From assembly GCA_963699345.1 (NCBI GenBank), contig CAVOTL010000005.1, positions 496,001-560,000 of the forward strand: 64,000 nt of DNA, in the 5' to 3' direction. This document shows, one piece after another, positions 27,221 to 35,821 of the stretch. The stretch's first letter is position 1. Each line of letters starts with the position of its first letter. A model generated the notes under the pieces. The model did no database searches. It had not been told where the DNA came from and saw nothing but the letters and a program-made list of their open reading frames with translations. The DNA comes from Bog-756 sp963699345. Lineage in GTDB: Bacteria; Actinomycetota; Acidimicrobiia; Acidimicrobiales; RAAP-2. Both the position numbers and the translations under genes were made by a program.

Positions 27221-28101
27221 TTCCAGAATTCGAGCGACGAGCCGACCCGGGACCAGAAGCCGCCGGACGGGGTCCGCGTACCCGACGACGAGGTTGACGT
27301 CGCCGTGGGGTTCGAGGTCGAGGCGGCCGAGGATCCCGCTCCGGCACCCGTCGTGGTCGGGATCCCCGGGTCGGGCGACATGTTGGGCGCCTGGGAGGGG
27401 GACACCAGCGGCTGGGACGCGGGATCGCCCGTCGTCGGGGACCCCGGGGCGACGGACGTCTGGCCGCTCCCCGGCAGGATGTCGTACAGCGACTGCCCGG
27501 GCTCCACCAACTGGTAGTCCTGCTGGGCCAGGCGTTTCACCTCGGCGTTGGAGTCGAGCTGCAGCTTCTGCTCGGAGAGGAGCCCGTTCTCGTGCTTGAG
27601 CTGGCTCAGCTGGGCCGCCTCGGCCGACAGCTGGTGATGCTGGCCGACCAGGACGGTCAGCGGGAAGCTGGTGGCGAGGATGACGACGGCGGCGGCGGCC
27701 CCGAGCAGGACCGGGACCCGGTTCCGCCGATTCTCGATCGCCGCCCGCTCCTTCGGCGTGCGGACCTGGGAACCGGCCCGGGGCGATGCCGTCGAACGGG
27801 TGCTCGACAGCTGGCGGGGCAGAGCCTGACGACCCGCCGCGGTGCGGGCTCCGTCCCGTCGGGTCGACGAGGCGGCGCGCCCGGCCGCCTTCTTCCGGGT
27901 CGACGTCGACTTGGCCGTCGACTTGGCCGTGGACCTGGATGTCGACTTGGCCGTCGACCGCTTCGTCGACCGGGTGACGCGGGCCCGGGTGGACGTGGAG
28001 GTGCTCCGGGTCGCGCCGGGCGCCGTCGGGCGGCCCGTCGGTCGCGACGAGGTGGACGGGCGGGAAGCCGCCTTCCCCTTGGCATGGAGCCCGCGGCTCA
28101 C
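27217..28101 (-). CDS. ftsB: FtsB/DivIC-type septum formation initiator protein
   Basis: A bitopic cell-division protein. Residues 1-115 (from GTG 28101) are cytoplasmic and very rich in Ser, Thr, Lys and Arg, with repeated TAKS/TSRST units. One membrane helix follows (RVPVLLGAAAAVVILATSFP), then a periplasmic coiled coil (LSQLKHENGLLSEQKLQLDS) and the family's AQQDYQLVEPGQ segment. It ends in a Pro/Ser/Thr-rich tail. FtsB links FtsL and FtsQ in the divisome. As sequenced, this frame is continuous with enolase. I place the start at GTG 28101 because its GTGA contains a stop for the alternative enolase frame, because GAGGGG lies nine bases upstream, and because enolase would then have its normal length. 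Confidence 0.75.
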   Translation of the reverse strand: MSRGLHAKGKAASRPSTSSRPTGRPTAPGATRSTSTSTRARVTRSTKRSTAKSTSRSTAKSTAKSTSTRKKAAGRAASSTRRDGARTAAGRQALPRQLSSTRSTASPRAGSQVRTPKERAAIENRRNRVPVLLGAAAAVVILATSFPLTVLVGQHHQLSAEAAQLSQLKHENGLLSEQKLQLDSNAEVKRLAQQDYQLVEPGQSLYDILPGSGQTSVAPGSPTTGDPASQPLVSPSQAPNMSPDPGIPTTTGAGAGSSAASTSNPTATSTSSSGTRTPSGGFWSRVGSSLEFWK

Positions 28102-29388
28102 CGCGACGGACCCCTCGAGGCCAACGTCGATGCGCCCGCGGAACGCGGCCGACTCGCCGAGCTGCTCCTCGATCCGGAGCAGCTGGTTGTACTTGGCGAC
28201 CCGATCGGAGCGGGCCGGTGCACCCGTCTTGATCTGGCCGCAGTTGGTGGCCACCGCCAGGTCGGCGATGGAGGTGTCCTCCGTCTCGCCCGAACGGTGG
28301 GACATCACGCACGAGTAGGCGTTCCGGACGGCCAGGTCCATCGTCCCGAGCGTCTCGGTAAGCGTTCCGATCTGGTTGACCTTGATGAGGATGGCGTTGG
28401 CGACGCCGGCGTCGATGCCGCGGCGCAGGCGCTCCTCGTTGGTGACGAAATTGTCGTCGCCGACCAGTTGGACCCGCGGACCGAGTTCGGCGGTGAGCGT
28501 GGCCCATCCGTCCCCGTCGTCCTCGGCCATCCCGTCCTCCAACGAGACGATCGGGTACCTGGCGACCAGGTCCACGTAGTAGGCGACCATCTCGTCCGAC
28601 GACAGGGTCCGCCCCTCGCCGGCCAGGACGTAGACCCCGTCGCGGTAGAACTCGCTGCTGGCCGGGTCCATGGCGATGGCGATCTCCTCGCCGGGCACGC
28701 GGCCCGCCGCTTCGATGGCGTCGACCAGGATGCGCACGGCATCCTCGTTGTGGGCCAGGTTCGGGGCGAAGCCACCCTCGTCGCCGACCGCGGTGGACAG
28801 GCCCCGCTCGTGCAGCACGCCGGCCAGGGCGTGGTAGGTCTCGGCCCCCCACCGCAGGGCCTCGGCGAAGGAGGCGGCGCCGACGGGCATGATCATGAAC
28901 TCCTGGAGATCGACGGAGTTGTCGGCGTGGACACCCCCGTTGACCACGTTCATCATCGGCACCGGAAGCACGTGGGCGTCGGACCCGCCGACGTAGCGGT
29001 AGAGCGGCAGGTCGAGCTCGTCGGCCGCCGCCCGGGCGGTCGCCAACGACACCCCGAGGATGGCGTTGGCCCCGAGGCGGCCCTTGTTGGGCGTGCCGTC
29101 GGCGTCGATCATGGCGAAGTCGACGGCCCGCTGGTCCAGGGCGTCGAACCCCTCGAGGAAGTCGGCGATCTCGCCGTTCACGTTCGCCACGGCGGACAGG
29201 ACACCCTTGCCCCGGTACCGGTCACCACCGTCACGCAGTTCCACGGCCTCGAAGGACCCCGTCGACGCGCCGGACGGGACGATGGCCCGGCCGGAGGCTC
29301 CGGAGTCGAGTACCACCTCCACTTCGACGGTGGGATTGCCGCGGGAGTCGAGGACCTCCCGGCCGATTACCTGTTCGATCAAGCTCAC
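28098..29388 (-). CDS. eno: Enolase, apparently fused to ftsB by an indel
   Basis: Phosphopyruvate hydratase, interconverting 2-phosphoglycerate and phosphoenolpyruvate. Conserved parts are REVLDSRGNPTVEVEV, PSGASTGSFEAVELRDG, STAVGDEGGFAPNL (catalytic Glu), the metal ligands in IAMDPASSEF, SLEDGMAEDD and VQLVGDDNF, ILIKVNQIGT (catalytic Lys) and SHRSGETEDT. The family end, RIEEQLGESAAFRG, is reached near residue 415. From there the sequenced frame runs on into ftsB without a stop. A one-base deletion or a CG insertion near GCGGGCGCATCG would switch to a frame ending STLASRGPSR-TGA at 28098. That gives about 429 residues, normal for enolase. TAGCGT (29422-29427) is a likely -10 box, with a short leader. 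Confidence 0.9.
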
Positions 29389-29421
29389 TGTGGGCGGTCG
29401 CTCCTAGTCGAGGTGTGCGAA

Positions 29422-29427
29422 ACGCTA
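29422..29427 (-). promoter_or_regulatory. -10 box of the eno operon
   Basis: TAGCGT on the minus strand, about 35 nt before GTG 29388. AGGAG at about 29402-29406 is the likely ribosome-binding site, although it lies farther from the GTG than usual. Confidence 0.35.
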
Positions 29428-29520
29428 CCACCCACCATCGCCCGGACCAGGGAATTCACCAGCCAATTGGGTCCGGGTAATCGCTGCCGAGGGCACCAGG
29501 GTCGCCGCCCGGCCGACACC

Positions 29521-30958
29521 TCAGCCGCGGGCCTCGACCTCGGAGCGGAAGGCGAGCGAGCGGGACAGGAGGGCGGTCTCGGGGTCGACGCCGAGCGCCC
29601 GCGCCACGGCCACGGCGGCGAAGAGGAGATCCCCGACCTCGGCGGCCCGGGCATGGTCGCCGCCCTCGCCATCGGCCACCGAGGAGTCATCCCCTACCGT
29701 GGCCAGACGGACCACGCCGTCGGCCACCCGCGTCGCCTCCTCGGCCAGCCCGGGCAGCACCATGCCGATGGCCGCGGCCTTCCGCTGCAACTTGGCGGCC
29801 AGGGCGAGGGCGGGCAGGGCGGCCGGGATCCCCTCGGTGACGCTGGACCGCCCCTTCTCCACTTTCTTGATGGCCTCCCAGTTGGCGGCCACGTCGTCCG
29901 CCGTGGCCGCGGTGACGTCGCCGAAGACGTGCGGGTGCCGGGACACCAGCTTGTCGTGGACCCCCCGGGCCACGTCGGCCAGGGTGAACCGTCCCTCCTC
30001 GGCGGCCAGGGTGGCGTGGAAGTACACCTGGAACAACAGGTCGCCGAGCTCCTCCTCGAGGTGGGCGACCGCGGCGGCCTCCCCGTCGGCCGACCCGGCG
30101 TCGTCACGGCCGCCCGCCCCGGCGTCGACGGCGGCCACCGCATCGATGGCCTCCAGGACCTCGTAGGACTCCTCGAGCAGGTGGCGGCCGAGCGAGGCGT
30201 GGGTCTGGCGCCGGTCCCACGGGCACCGCTCCCGGAGGGTGTGGACGAGTTCGTCGAGGGCCATGAGCTCGGCCGCCACCGGAGCGGCCAGCCGCGGCAC
30301 CCACAGCGATGTCAGGTGGTCGGCCTCGAGCGTGCGGTCGACGTCCTCCCACCGCACCTCGACGACCCGTTCGTCGGGCAGGCCCAGATGGTGCAGGAGG
30401 GTCACGGGCAGGTCGGGCCCCTCCTCCACGGAGAGCTTCACGTCGGACAGGACCTGGCGGCTCCAGCACTGGGCCACGAGGAGGGGGCCGCGTTCCCCGG
30501 CGGCATCGACGGCGAAACGCTCGGCGTCGACGAGTCGCACCCCGGCGTCCACCGGGTCCACCCCCAGCCGGGCGAAGGCGAGGTCCAGGAAGGAGACCGA
30601 CGGATGGACCACCACGGTCACGTCGCCGGCCACGACCCGGGGCTCCTCGGCCAGCAGCGTAACCGTACGCTCGGCCACCGTGGGGGAGCCGGGCACGGCG
30701 TAGGCGATCGGGCCGCCCGAGCACCGCGGCGTCCACCAGGTCGGTGACGATGGCCCGGTAGACGTCGTCGAAGGTGTCGGCGGACTCGTAGTGCCGGTCG
30801 AAGGTGTCGGCTCCCTCCACCGCCTCGGCGGCCGGGTGCCGACCGGTGCGCAGGAAGACCCGGTCGGCCTCGGCCAGGATCGTCCGCGTCCCGACCGTGA
30901 GCAGGTCACCGCCCGCCGGCCCCAGCCCGACGACGTCGATGCGTCCCGTGCCGGTCAC
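29521..30958 (-). CDS. mazG: YabN-type fusion: tetrapyrrole methylase domain plus MazG pyrophosphohydrolase, frameshifted
   Basis: The N-terminal part (VTGTGRIDVVGLGPAGGDLL ... VYRAIVTDLVDAAVLG) and GPIAYAVPGSPTVAERTV are a SAM-dependent tetrapyrrole-methylase-like domain. The rest is MazG, which hydrolyses NTPs to NMPs: RECPWDRRQTHASL, LLEESYEVLEAI, EEELGDLLFQVYFHA and RHPHVFGD, with a second, degenerate MazG unit (AAEVGDLLFAAVAVARALGV) at the C-terminus. The two parts lie in different frames, breaking at about 30708-30722 (CTCGGGCGGCCC). Removing a G, or restoring a CG, makes one protein of about 479 residues. It follows the SurA-like gene by 7 nt. The domain fusion is known (YabN); the frameshift is probably an artefact. 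Confidence 0.8.
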
Positions 30959-30965
30959 CCTGGGC

Positions 30966-32203
30966 TCAGCCTGCGGCCGAGCCGGTGGAGGTCGACGAGG
31001 ACGAGCCGGTCGAGGTCGAGGTGGAGGTCGACGAGGACGAGCCGGTCGAGGTCGACGAGGACGAGGACGAGCCGGTCGAGGTCGACGGGCGCCCCGTGCC
31101 GCTCAGGGTCGAGGCGTAGTGGGGAAGGAGGTACCGCGTCGGAGGGGTCGCCGGCGGCACGATCCGGGCGCTCGTCCACGTGCCGTACTGCGGGTTGACA
31201 TCGATCGAGGCGTGCTTGGAGAACGCCAGGATCTCGGCCGACACGCGTGCACGGTTGGCGGTGGTCTCGAGCAGCGCCTCGCGAATCTGGGAGGTGACCT
31301 CGGTGACGGGCACGAGCGTCCGGCTGGTGACCTGGAAGACCTCCCAGTCGCCGGACTGGTTGACCTCGGGTGTCACCGGCTTGCCCACGGTCACGGAGGT
31401 GACCTGCAGGGACTGGAGGACCTCCGTCTCGGGGAAGTCGCATCCCAGCTGGCCGCCGGCGGCCGCCGTCTTGGCGTCGATCGATGTCGACTGGGCCAGC
31501 GACGCGAACGAGGCCCCGGCGTTCAGCTTGTTGTAGACGGTGTCGGCCGTCGCCTGGTCGGCCACCACGATCACCCCGACGCAGTCGAGGGTGAAGTCCG
31601 ACGGATTGGCGGCGTAGTACTTGAGGACGGCGGCGTCCGACAGGTCGGCACCGCGGGCCAACAACAGCGTCTCGACGGCCTGGTTGGTGATCTCGACGTC
31701 GCGCACGTCGCCCGGCAGTCCCTTCAGGACCTCGGTGCCCGTCAGCGCGGTACCGTTCGAACTCGCGCAGCTCGAGGTCCCCCCAACGCGGCGTCCTGCT
31801 GGGCCTGGGACTCGATGGCGCCCGACAGGGTCGACTCGTAGGTGGATTCGGCGGCATCCAGATCGCTCGCACTCACATGGAGACCGTGAGCCTCGGCGTA
31901 CTGCACGGCCAGGAGGTTGTAGACCGAGGAGCCGAGGATCGTGGAGGCGAAGCTCGTCGAGTACGTCCCCACGCCCCCGCTGCCCGTGGTGGCCAGGCTG
32001 ACGGATTCGGGGTAGCTGAGGGAGAGCAGGCACTGGCCCGCCGCGGTCCGGCTGAGGGTGTCGAGCTGGGCATTCAGCGAGGACACGGGGATCGTGTCGC
32101 CGTTGACCGTCGCGGCGACCGGGGCGACCTGGCACGCCGACGTGGCGACGCCGGTGGCGATGACGGCGAGTACGGCGACGAGGCCTGCGGAGATGCGCTT
32201 CAC
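30966..32203 (-). CDS. SurA/PrsA-like exported chaperone or isomerase, frameshifted
   Basis: From GTG 32203 there is an export signal (VAVLAVIATGVATSAC) whose Cys24 could be lipidated, though the residue three before it is Thr rather than the usual Leu/Val. A SurA-N-like helical domain (VNGDTIPVSSLNAQLDTLSR) follows, then a PpiC-like region with NAGASFASLAQSTSIDAKTA and GGQLGCDFPETEV. The frame is interrupted at a G6 run (31779-31784), where one missing base rejoins GGTSSCASSNGTAL. The C-terminus is a low-complexity tail of STSTGSSSS repeats. It sits where M. tuberculosis has lpqU, between mfd/mazG and eno. TAGCAT lies 7 nt before the GTG, so the mRNA is likely leaderless. Confidence 0.75.
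30977..31090. repeat. Degenerate trinucleotide-type repeat encoding the Ser/Thr tail
   Basis: Repeated GAGCCGGTCGAGGTCGAC-like units encode the STSTGSSSS repeats at the end of the SurA-like protein. Such stretches can expand or contract by slippage. Confidence 0.6.
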
Positions 32204-32210
32204 GGCGGCG

Positions 32211-32216
32211 ATGCTA
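32211..32216 (-). promoter_or_regulatory. -10 box of the SurA-like gene
   Basis: TAGCAT on the minus strand, 7 nt upstream of GTG 32203; leaderless arrangement. Confidence 0.45.
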
Positions 32217-32257
32217 CTGGGCACGGAGGGGACCGCCAGGACGCGGTGACGCCCCGG

Positions 32258-35200
32258 TCAATCGGCCGGGACCAGCTCCCGCAGGAGGCGCACGAGCACC
32301 GGGGCGTACCCGCCCGTGTCCGGATCCGGGGCGATCGGCACCGTCAGCCGGCGGGCCTCGTCCTGGTACGTGCCCCCCGGGGCCAGCCGGCGCAGGCGCA
32401 CCTCGGCCGAGGTGGGCAGCAGCACCGGGGTGAGCTTGGCCACGGCCCGGCCGCCCGGACCACCCCGGGGACCGGCGCCCTCGGAGGCGAAGCGGGGCAC
32501 GGAGACGGCCAGGTCGTCCACGCCGAGCCGCAGGCACTCGACCCGCAGCAGGGCGACCTCGAGGAGGGCGGCGGCCGGTGGCGGCAGCGGTCCGAACCGG
32601 TCGAGCCACTCGGCGCGGACATCCTCGACCTCGCCCTCGGTACGCACCGCCGACAGACGCCGGTAGGCCTCGAGGCGGACGTCCTCGGCCTCGACGTAGT
32701 CGGGAGGGAGGTGGGCCGCGTCGGGCAGGTCGACGGACAGCTCGACGGGCTGGGGGCGCGGCTCCCCCTTCAGCTCGGACACGGCCTCGGACACCATCTG
32801 GACGTACAGGTCGTAGCCGATGGCGGCGATGTGACCTGACTGGTCGCGTCCCAACAGGTTGCCCGCCCCCCGGATCTGCAGGTCCCGCAAGGCGATCTTG
32901 AAGCCCGAGCCGAGCTCCGTGTGGTCACCGATGGTCCGGAGCCGCTCGTACGCCGTCTCGGACAGCACCCGGTCCGCGGGATGGAACAGGTAGGCGTAGG
33001 CCCGCATGCCCGCCCGGCCGACCCGACCCCGCAGCTGGTGGAGCTGGCCGAGACCGAGCAGGTCCGCCCGGTCCACCACCAGGGTGTTGACGGTGGGCAT
33101 GTCGATGCCGGACTCGACGATCGTCGTGCACACCAGGACGTCGTAGGACCCCTGCCAGAAGTCGATGACCACCTGTTCGAGCGAGCCCTCGTCCATCTGC
33201 CCGTGGGCCACCGCCACACGGGCCTCGGGCGCCATGGCCCGGACCCGTTGGGCGGTGGCCTCGATCGACTGCACCCGGTTGTGGACGTAGAAGACCTGGC
33301 CCTCCCGCAGCAGTTCCCGACGGATCGCCTCGGAGGCCGCCGCCTCCTCGAACTCGCCCACGTGGGTCAGGATCGGGCGGCGGGCCGCCGGGGGCGTGTT
33401 CACCATCGACAGGTCGCGGATGCCGGTGAGGGCCATCTCGAGCGTCCGGGGGATGGGGCTGGCCGTGAGGGTGAGGACGTCGACCCCCTCGGCCATGGCC
33501 TTGATCGCCTCTTTGTGGGTCACGCCGAAGCGCTGCTCCTCGTCCACCACCAGGAGACCCAGCTTCTTGAAGGCCACGTCCTGGCCGAGCAGGCGGTGGG
33601 TGCCCACCACGACGTCGATCGAGCCGTCCTCCAGTCCGGCCAGCACCTCGTTGGCCTGGGAGTTGGTCAGGAAGCGGCTGAGCAGGGCCACCTTCACCGG
33701 GAACGGTGCGTACCGGTCGGCGAACGTCTGGGCGTGCTGACTGGCCAAGAGCGTGGTCGGCACGAGGACCGCGGCCTGGTAGCCGTCCTGCACGGCCTTG
33801 AACACGGCGCGCAGGGCCACCTCCGTCTTGCCGAAGCCGACGTCCCCGCAGACCAGGCGGTCCATGGGCTGGGGCCGCTCCATGTCCGCCTTCACGTCCT
33901 CGATGGCCTGCAGCTGGTCCGAGGTCTCGACGAACGGGAAGGACGACTCGAGCTCGGCCTGCCACGGCGTGTCGGGTCCGAAGGCGTGTCCGGGCACCTC
34001 GAGGCGACGCCGGTACAGGGCGACCAGCTCCTCGGCGATCTCGTGGACGGCGGCCCGCGCCTTCGAACGGGCCTTCTGCCACTCCGAGCCGCCCAGCCGG
34101 TTGACCGACGGCGAATCACCCCCCGCATAGGGCGTGAGCAGCTCGATCTGGTCCGTGGGCAGGTACAGCCGATCGCCGCCGCGGTACTCCAACAGCAGGT
34201 AGTCGCGAGTCGCTCCGCCCATCGTGCGGGTCACCATCCCGCCGTAGAGGGCGACCCCGTGCTGGCGGTGGACGACGTAACTCCCCGGCGCCAGGTCGTC
34301 GAAGAAGCCGTCGACCGGGCGGGCCCGGGTGCGGGCCTGGCGGTGCGGTCGCGTCCGGCCGGTGACGTCCGACTCGGCCAGCACGGCCACCCGGCTGCCC
34401 GGCAGCACGAATCCGCGGTCCACGGTGGCCACCACGATGCGCGCCCCGGCCACCGACAGGTCGTCGTCGGGGCCCGCGACGGGCACCAGCAACCCCTCCT
34501 CGGCCAGCAGGCCCGACAGGCGTTCGGCGCCGCCGGCGGTCGAGGCGCAGAGGGCGACGGCGTAGCCGGCCTCGGTCAGCGCCCGGACCTGGCCGGCCAT
34601 CCGCGTCCCGTCCCCCAGGATGGGCTCCCACCCCCGGCTCTCGATCTGGGGGATGTCGGGCCCCTCCGCCGTCGGGACGAGCGAGACGACCGCCGCGGCG
34701 GTGTCGGCCAGCAACCGGTCGAAGGGGACGTGCAGGCGGGGGGCGTCGACGCCGTCGGCCAGGCCCCAGGTGTCGGCCAGGGCGTCGGCCAGCGCCGACT
34801 CCTCGTCGAGCAGCTCGGCGGCCCGGTCCCGGACCCGGCGGGGCTCGACCAGGATGACCAGGGCGCCCTCCCCCAGCAGGTCGCACAGGAGCTCCTCCCC
34901 GTCCACCAGCCAGGGCAGCCAGGACTCCATGCCGTCGAACTGCTGCCCGTCGGTGATCCGCTCCCACTGCTGGCGGCCCCACGGTGCGCTGCCCACGAGC
35001 TCGGCCGCCCGCTTGCGCATCGATTCGTCGACCACCAGCTCGCGACAGCCGTACAGCTCGATCCGGTCCAGCGCGTCGGTGGAGCGCTGGTCGGCCACGT
35101 CGAACCGGGTCAGACGGTCGACCTCGTCCCCCCACAGATCGATGCGGACCGGCTCGTCGTCCGTGGAGGGGAAGACGTCGACGATGCCGCCACGCACGGC

Positions 35201-35737
35201 CAGCTCACCGCGGTGCTCCACGATCGACTCGCGGCGGTAGCCGAGGCCCACCAGGCCCGCCACCAGTTCCTCGACGTCGACCCGGTCGCCGCGGGCGACC
35301 TCGATGGGGCGGGCGGCGGTGCGCCAGGGTCCGAGCCGCTGCAGGACGGCCTTGACGGGGGCCACGACGATGCCCGGACCGCCGTCGACGGAGGGTCCAC
35401 CCAGCTGCCACAGCAGGCGTAGCCTCCGCCCCATGGTGTGGACCTCGGGGCTGACCCGCTCGAAGGGGAGCGTCTCCCAGGCCGGGAAGACCTCGACCGC
35501 CGGGGAGCCGGCCTCGGCGGGCTCGGCGAACACCTCGAGGTCGTGGGCGAGCTGCGAGGCCGCCGCGCCCGTCGGGGTCACCACCAGGACCGGCCGCCGG
35601 GTGCCGAGCCGGAGCAGACCGGCCAGCACGAAGGCCTGGGCCGGAGTGGTGACCGCCAGGGTGGCCCCGCGCGCGCCCACCACACTCGTCATGGCGGGCT
35701 CGTGGCGCAGCAGGGCGGGCAGGGAGCGGAGACTCAC
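32258..35737 (-). CDS. mfd: Transcription-repair coupling factor Mfd
   Basis: An 1159-residue DNA translocase that removes stalled RNA polymerase and recruits UvrA. In order: the N-terminal UvrB-like module (LPAFLxx-type start SLPALLRHEPAM, FPAWETLPFERVSPEV), the RNA-polymerase-interaction domain (GSYVVHRQHGVALYGG, LEYRGGDRLYLPTDQ), the helicase core with Walker A LVCGDVGFGKTEVALRA, LLVVDEEQRFGVTHKE and TLTASPIPRTLEMAL, then QLRGRVGRAG and the C-terminal UvrA-occluding domain. I start at GTG 35737 because TACCCT lies 6 nt upstream. The Walker and DEEQ residues are intact. It begins the minus-strand run mfd to ppx. Confidence 0.95.
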   Translation of the reverse strand: MSLRSLPALLRHEPAMTSVVGARGATLAVTTPAQAFVLAGLLRLGTRRPVLVVTPTGAAASQLAHDLEVFAEPAEAGSPAVEVFPAWETLPFERVSPEVHTMGRRLRLLWQLGGPSVDGGPGIVVAPVKAVLQRLGPWRTAARPIEVARGDRVDVEELVAGLVGLGYRRESIVEHRGELAVRGGIVDVFPSTDDEPVRIDLWGDEVDRLTRFDVADQRSTDALDRIELYGCRELVVDESMRKRAAELVGSAPWGRQQWERITDGQQFDGMESWLPWLVDGEELLCDLLGEGALVILVEPRRVRDRAAELLDEESALADALADTWGLADGVDAPRLHVPFDRLLADTAAAVVSLVPTAEGPDIPQIESRGWEPILGDGTRMAGQVRALTEAGYAVALCASTAGGAERLSGLLAEEGLLVPVAGPDDDLSVAGARIVVATVDRGFVLPGSRVAVLAESDVTGRTRPHRQARTRARPVDGFFDDLAPGSYVVHRQHGVALYGGMVTRTMGGATRDYLLLEYRGGDRLYLPTDQIELLTPYAGGDSPSVNRLGGSEWQKARSKARAAVHEIAEELVALYRRRLEVPGHAFGPDTPWQAELESSFPFVETSDQLQAIEDVKADMERPQPMDRLVCGDVGFGKTEVALRAVFKAVQDGYQAAVLVPTTLLASQHAQTFADRYAPFPVKVALLSRFLTNSQANEVLAGLEDGSIDVVVGTHRLLGQDVAFKKLGLLVVDEEQRFGVTHKEAIKAMAEGVDVLTLTASPIPRTLEMALTGIRDLSMVNTPPAARRPILTHVGEFEEAAASEAIRRELLREGQVFYVHNRVQSIEATAQRVRAMAPEARVAVAHGQMDEGSLEQVVIDFWQGSYDVLVCTTIVESGIDMPTVNTLVVDRADLLGLGQLHQLRGRVGRAGMRAYAYLFHPADRVLSETAYERLRTIGDHTELGSGFKIALRDLQIRGAGNLLGRDQSGHIAAIGYDLYVQMVSEAVSELKGEPRPQPVELSVDLPDAAHLPPDYVEAEDVRLEAYRRLSAVRTEGEVEDVRAEWLDRFGPLPPPAAALLEVALLRVECLRLGVDDLAVSVPRFASEGAGPRGGPGGRAVAKLTPVLLPTSAEVRLRRLAPGGTYQDEARRLTVPIAPDPDTGGYAPVLVRLLRELVPAD

Positions 35738-35743
35738 CCGGTC

Positions 35744-35749
35744 AGGGTA
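35744..35749 (-). promoter_or_regulatory. -10 box of mfd
   Basis: TACCCT on the minus strand, 6 nt before GTG 35737; predicted leaderless mRNA. Confidence 0.45.
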
Positions 35750-35805
35750 CCGGCGCACAGCCGGGCGGCCGGACGCCCGTCCAGGGCCGGGCGGGGGGCG
35801 ACTGC

Positions 35806-35811
35806 TACCGT
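35806..35811 (+). promoter_or_regulatory. -10 box of the membrane protein gene
   Basis: TACCGT, 10 nt before ATG 35822; the transcript would carry only a few leader bases. Confidence 0.35.
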
Positions 35812-35821
35812 TCGGGCGACC

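Noticed and set aside
28098..28101. Accepting enolase-FtsB as a single natural protein
   Set aside because: A GTGA junction, normal enolase length, an upstream ribosome-binding site and abundant nearby indels make two genes more likely; kept as a finding.
27592..30747. Plus-strand frame of about 1050 codons opposite eno and mazG
   Set aside because: The opposite strand holds clear enolase, FtsB and MazG sequences; this frame has no recognisable motif.
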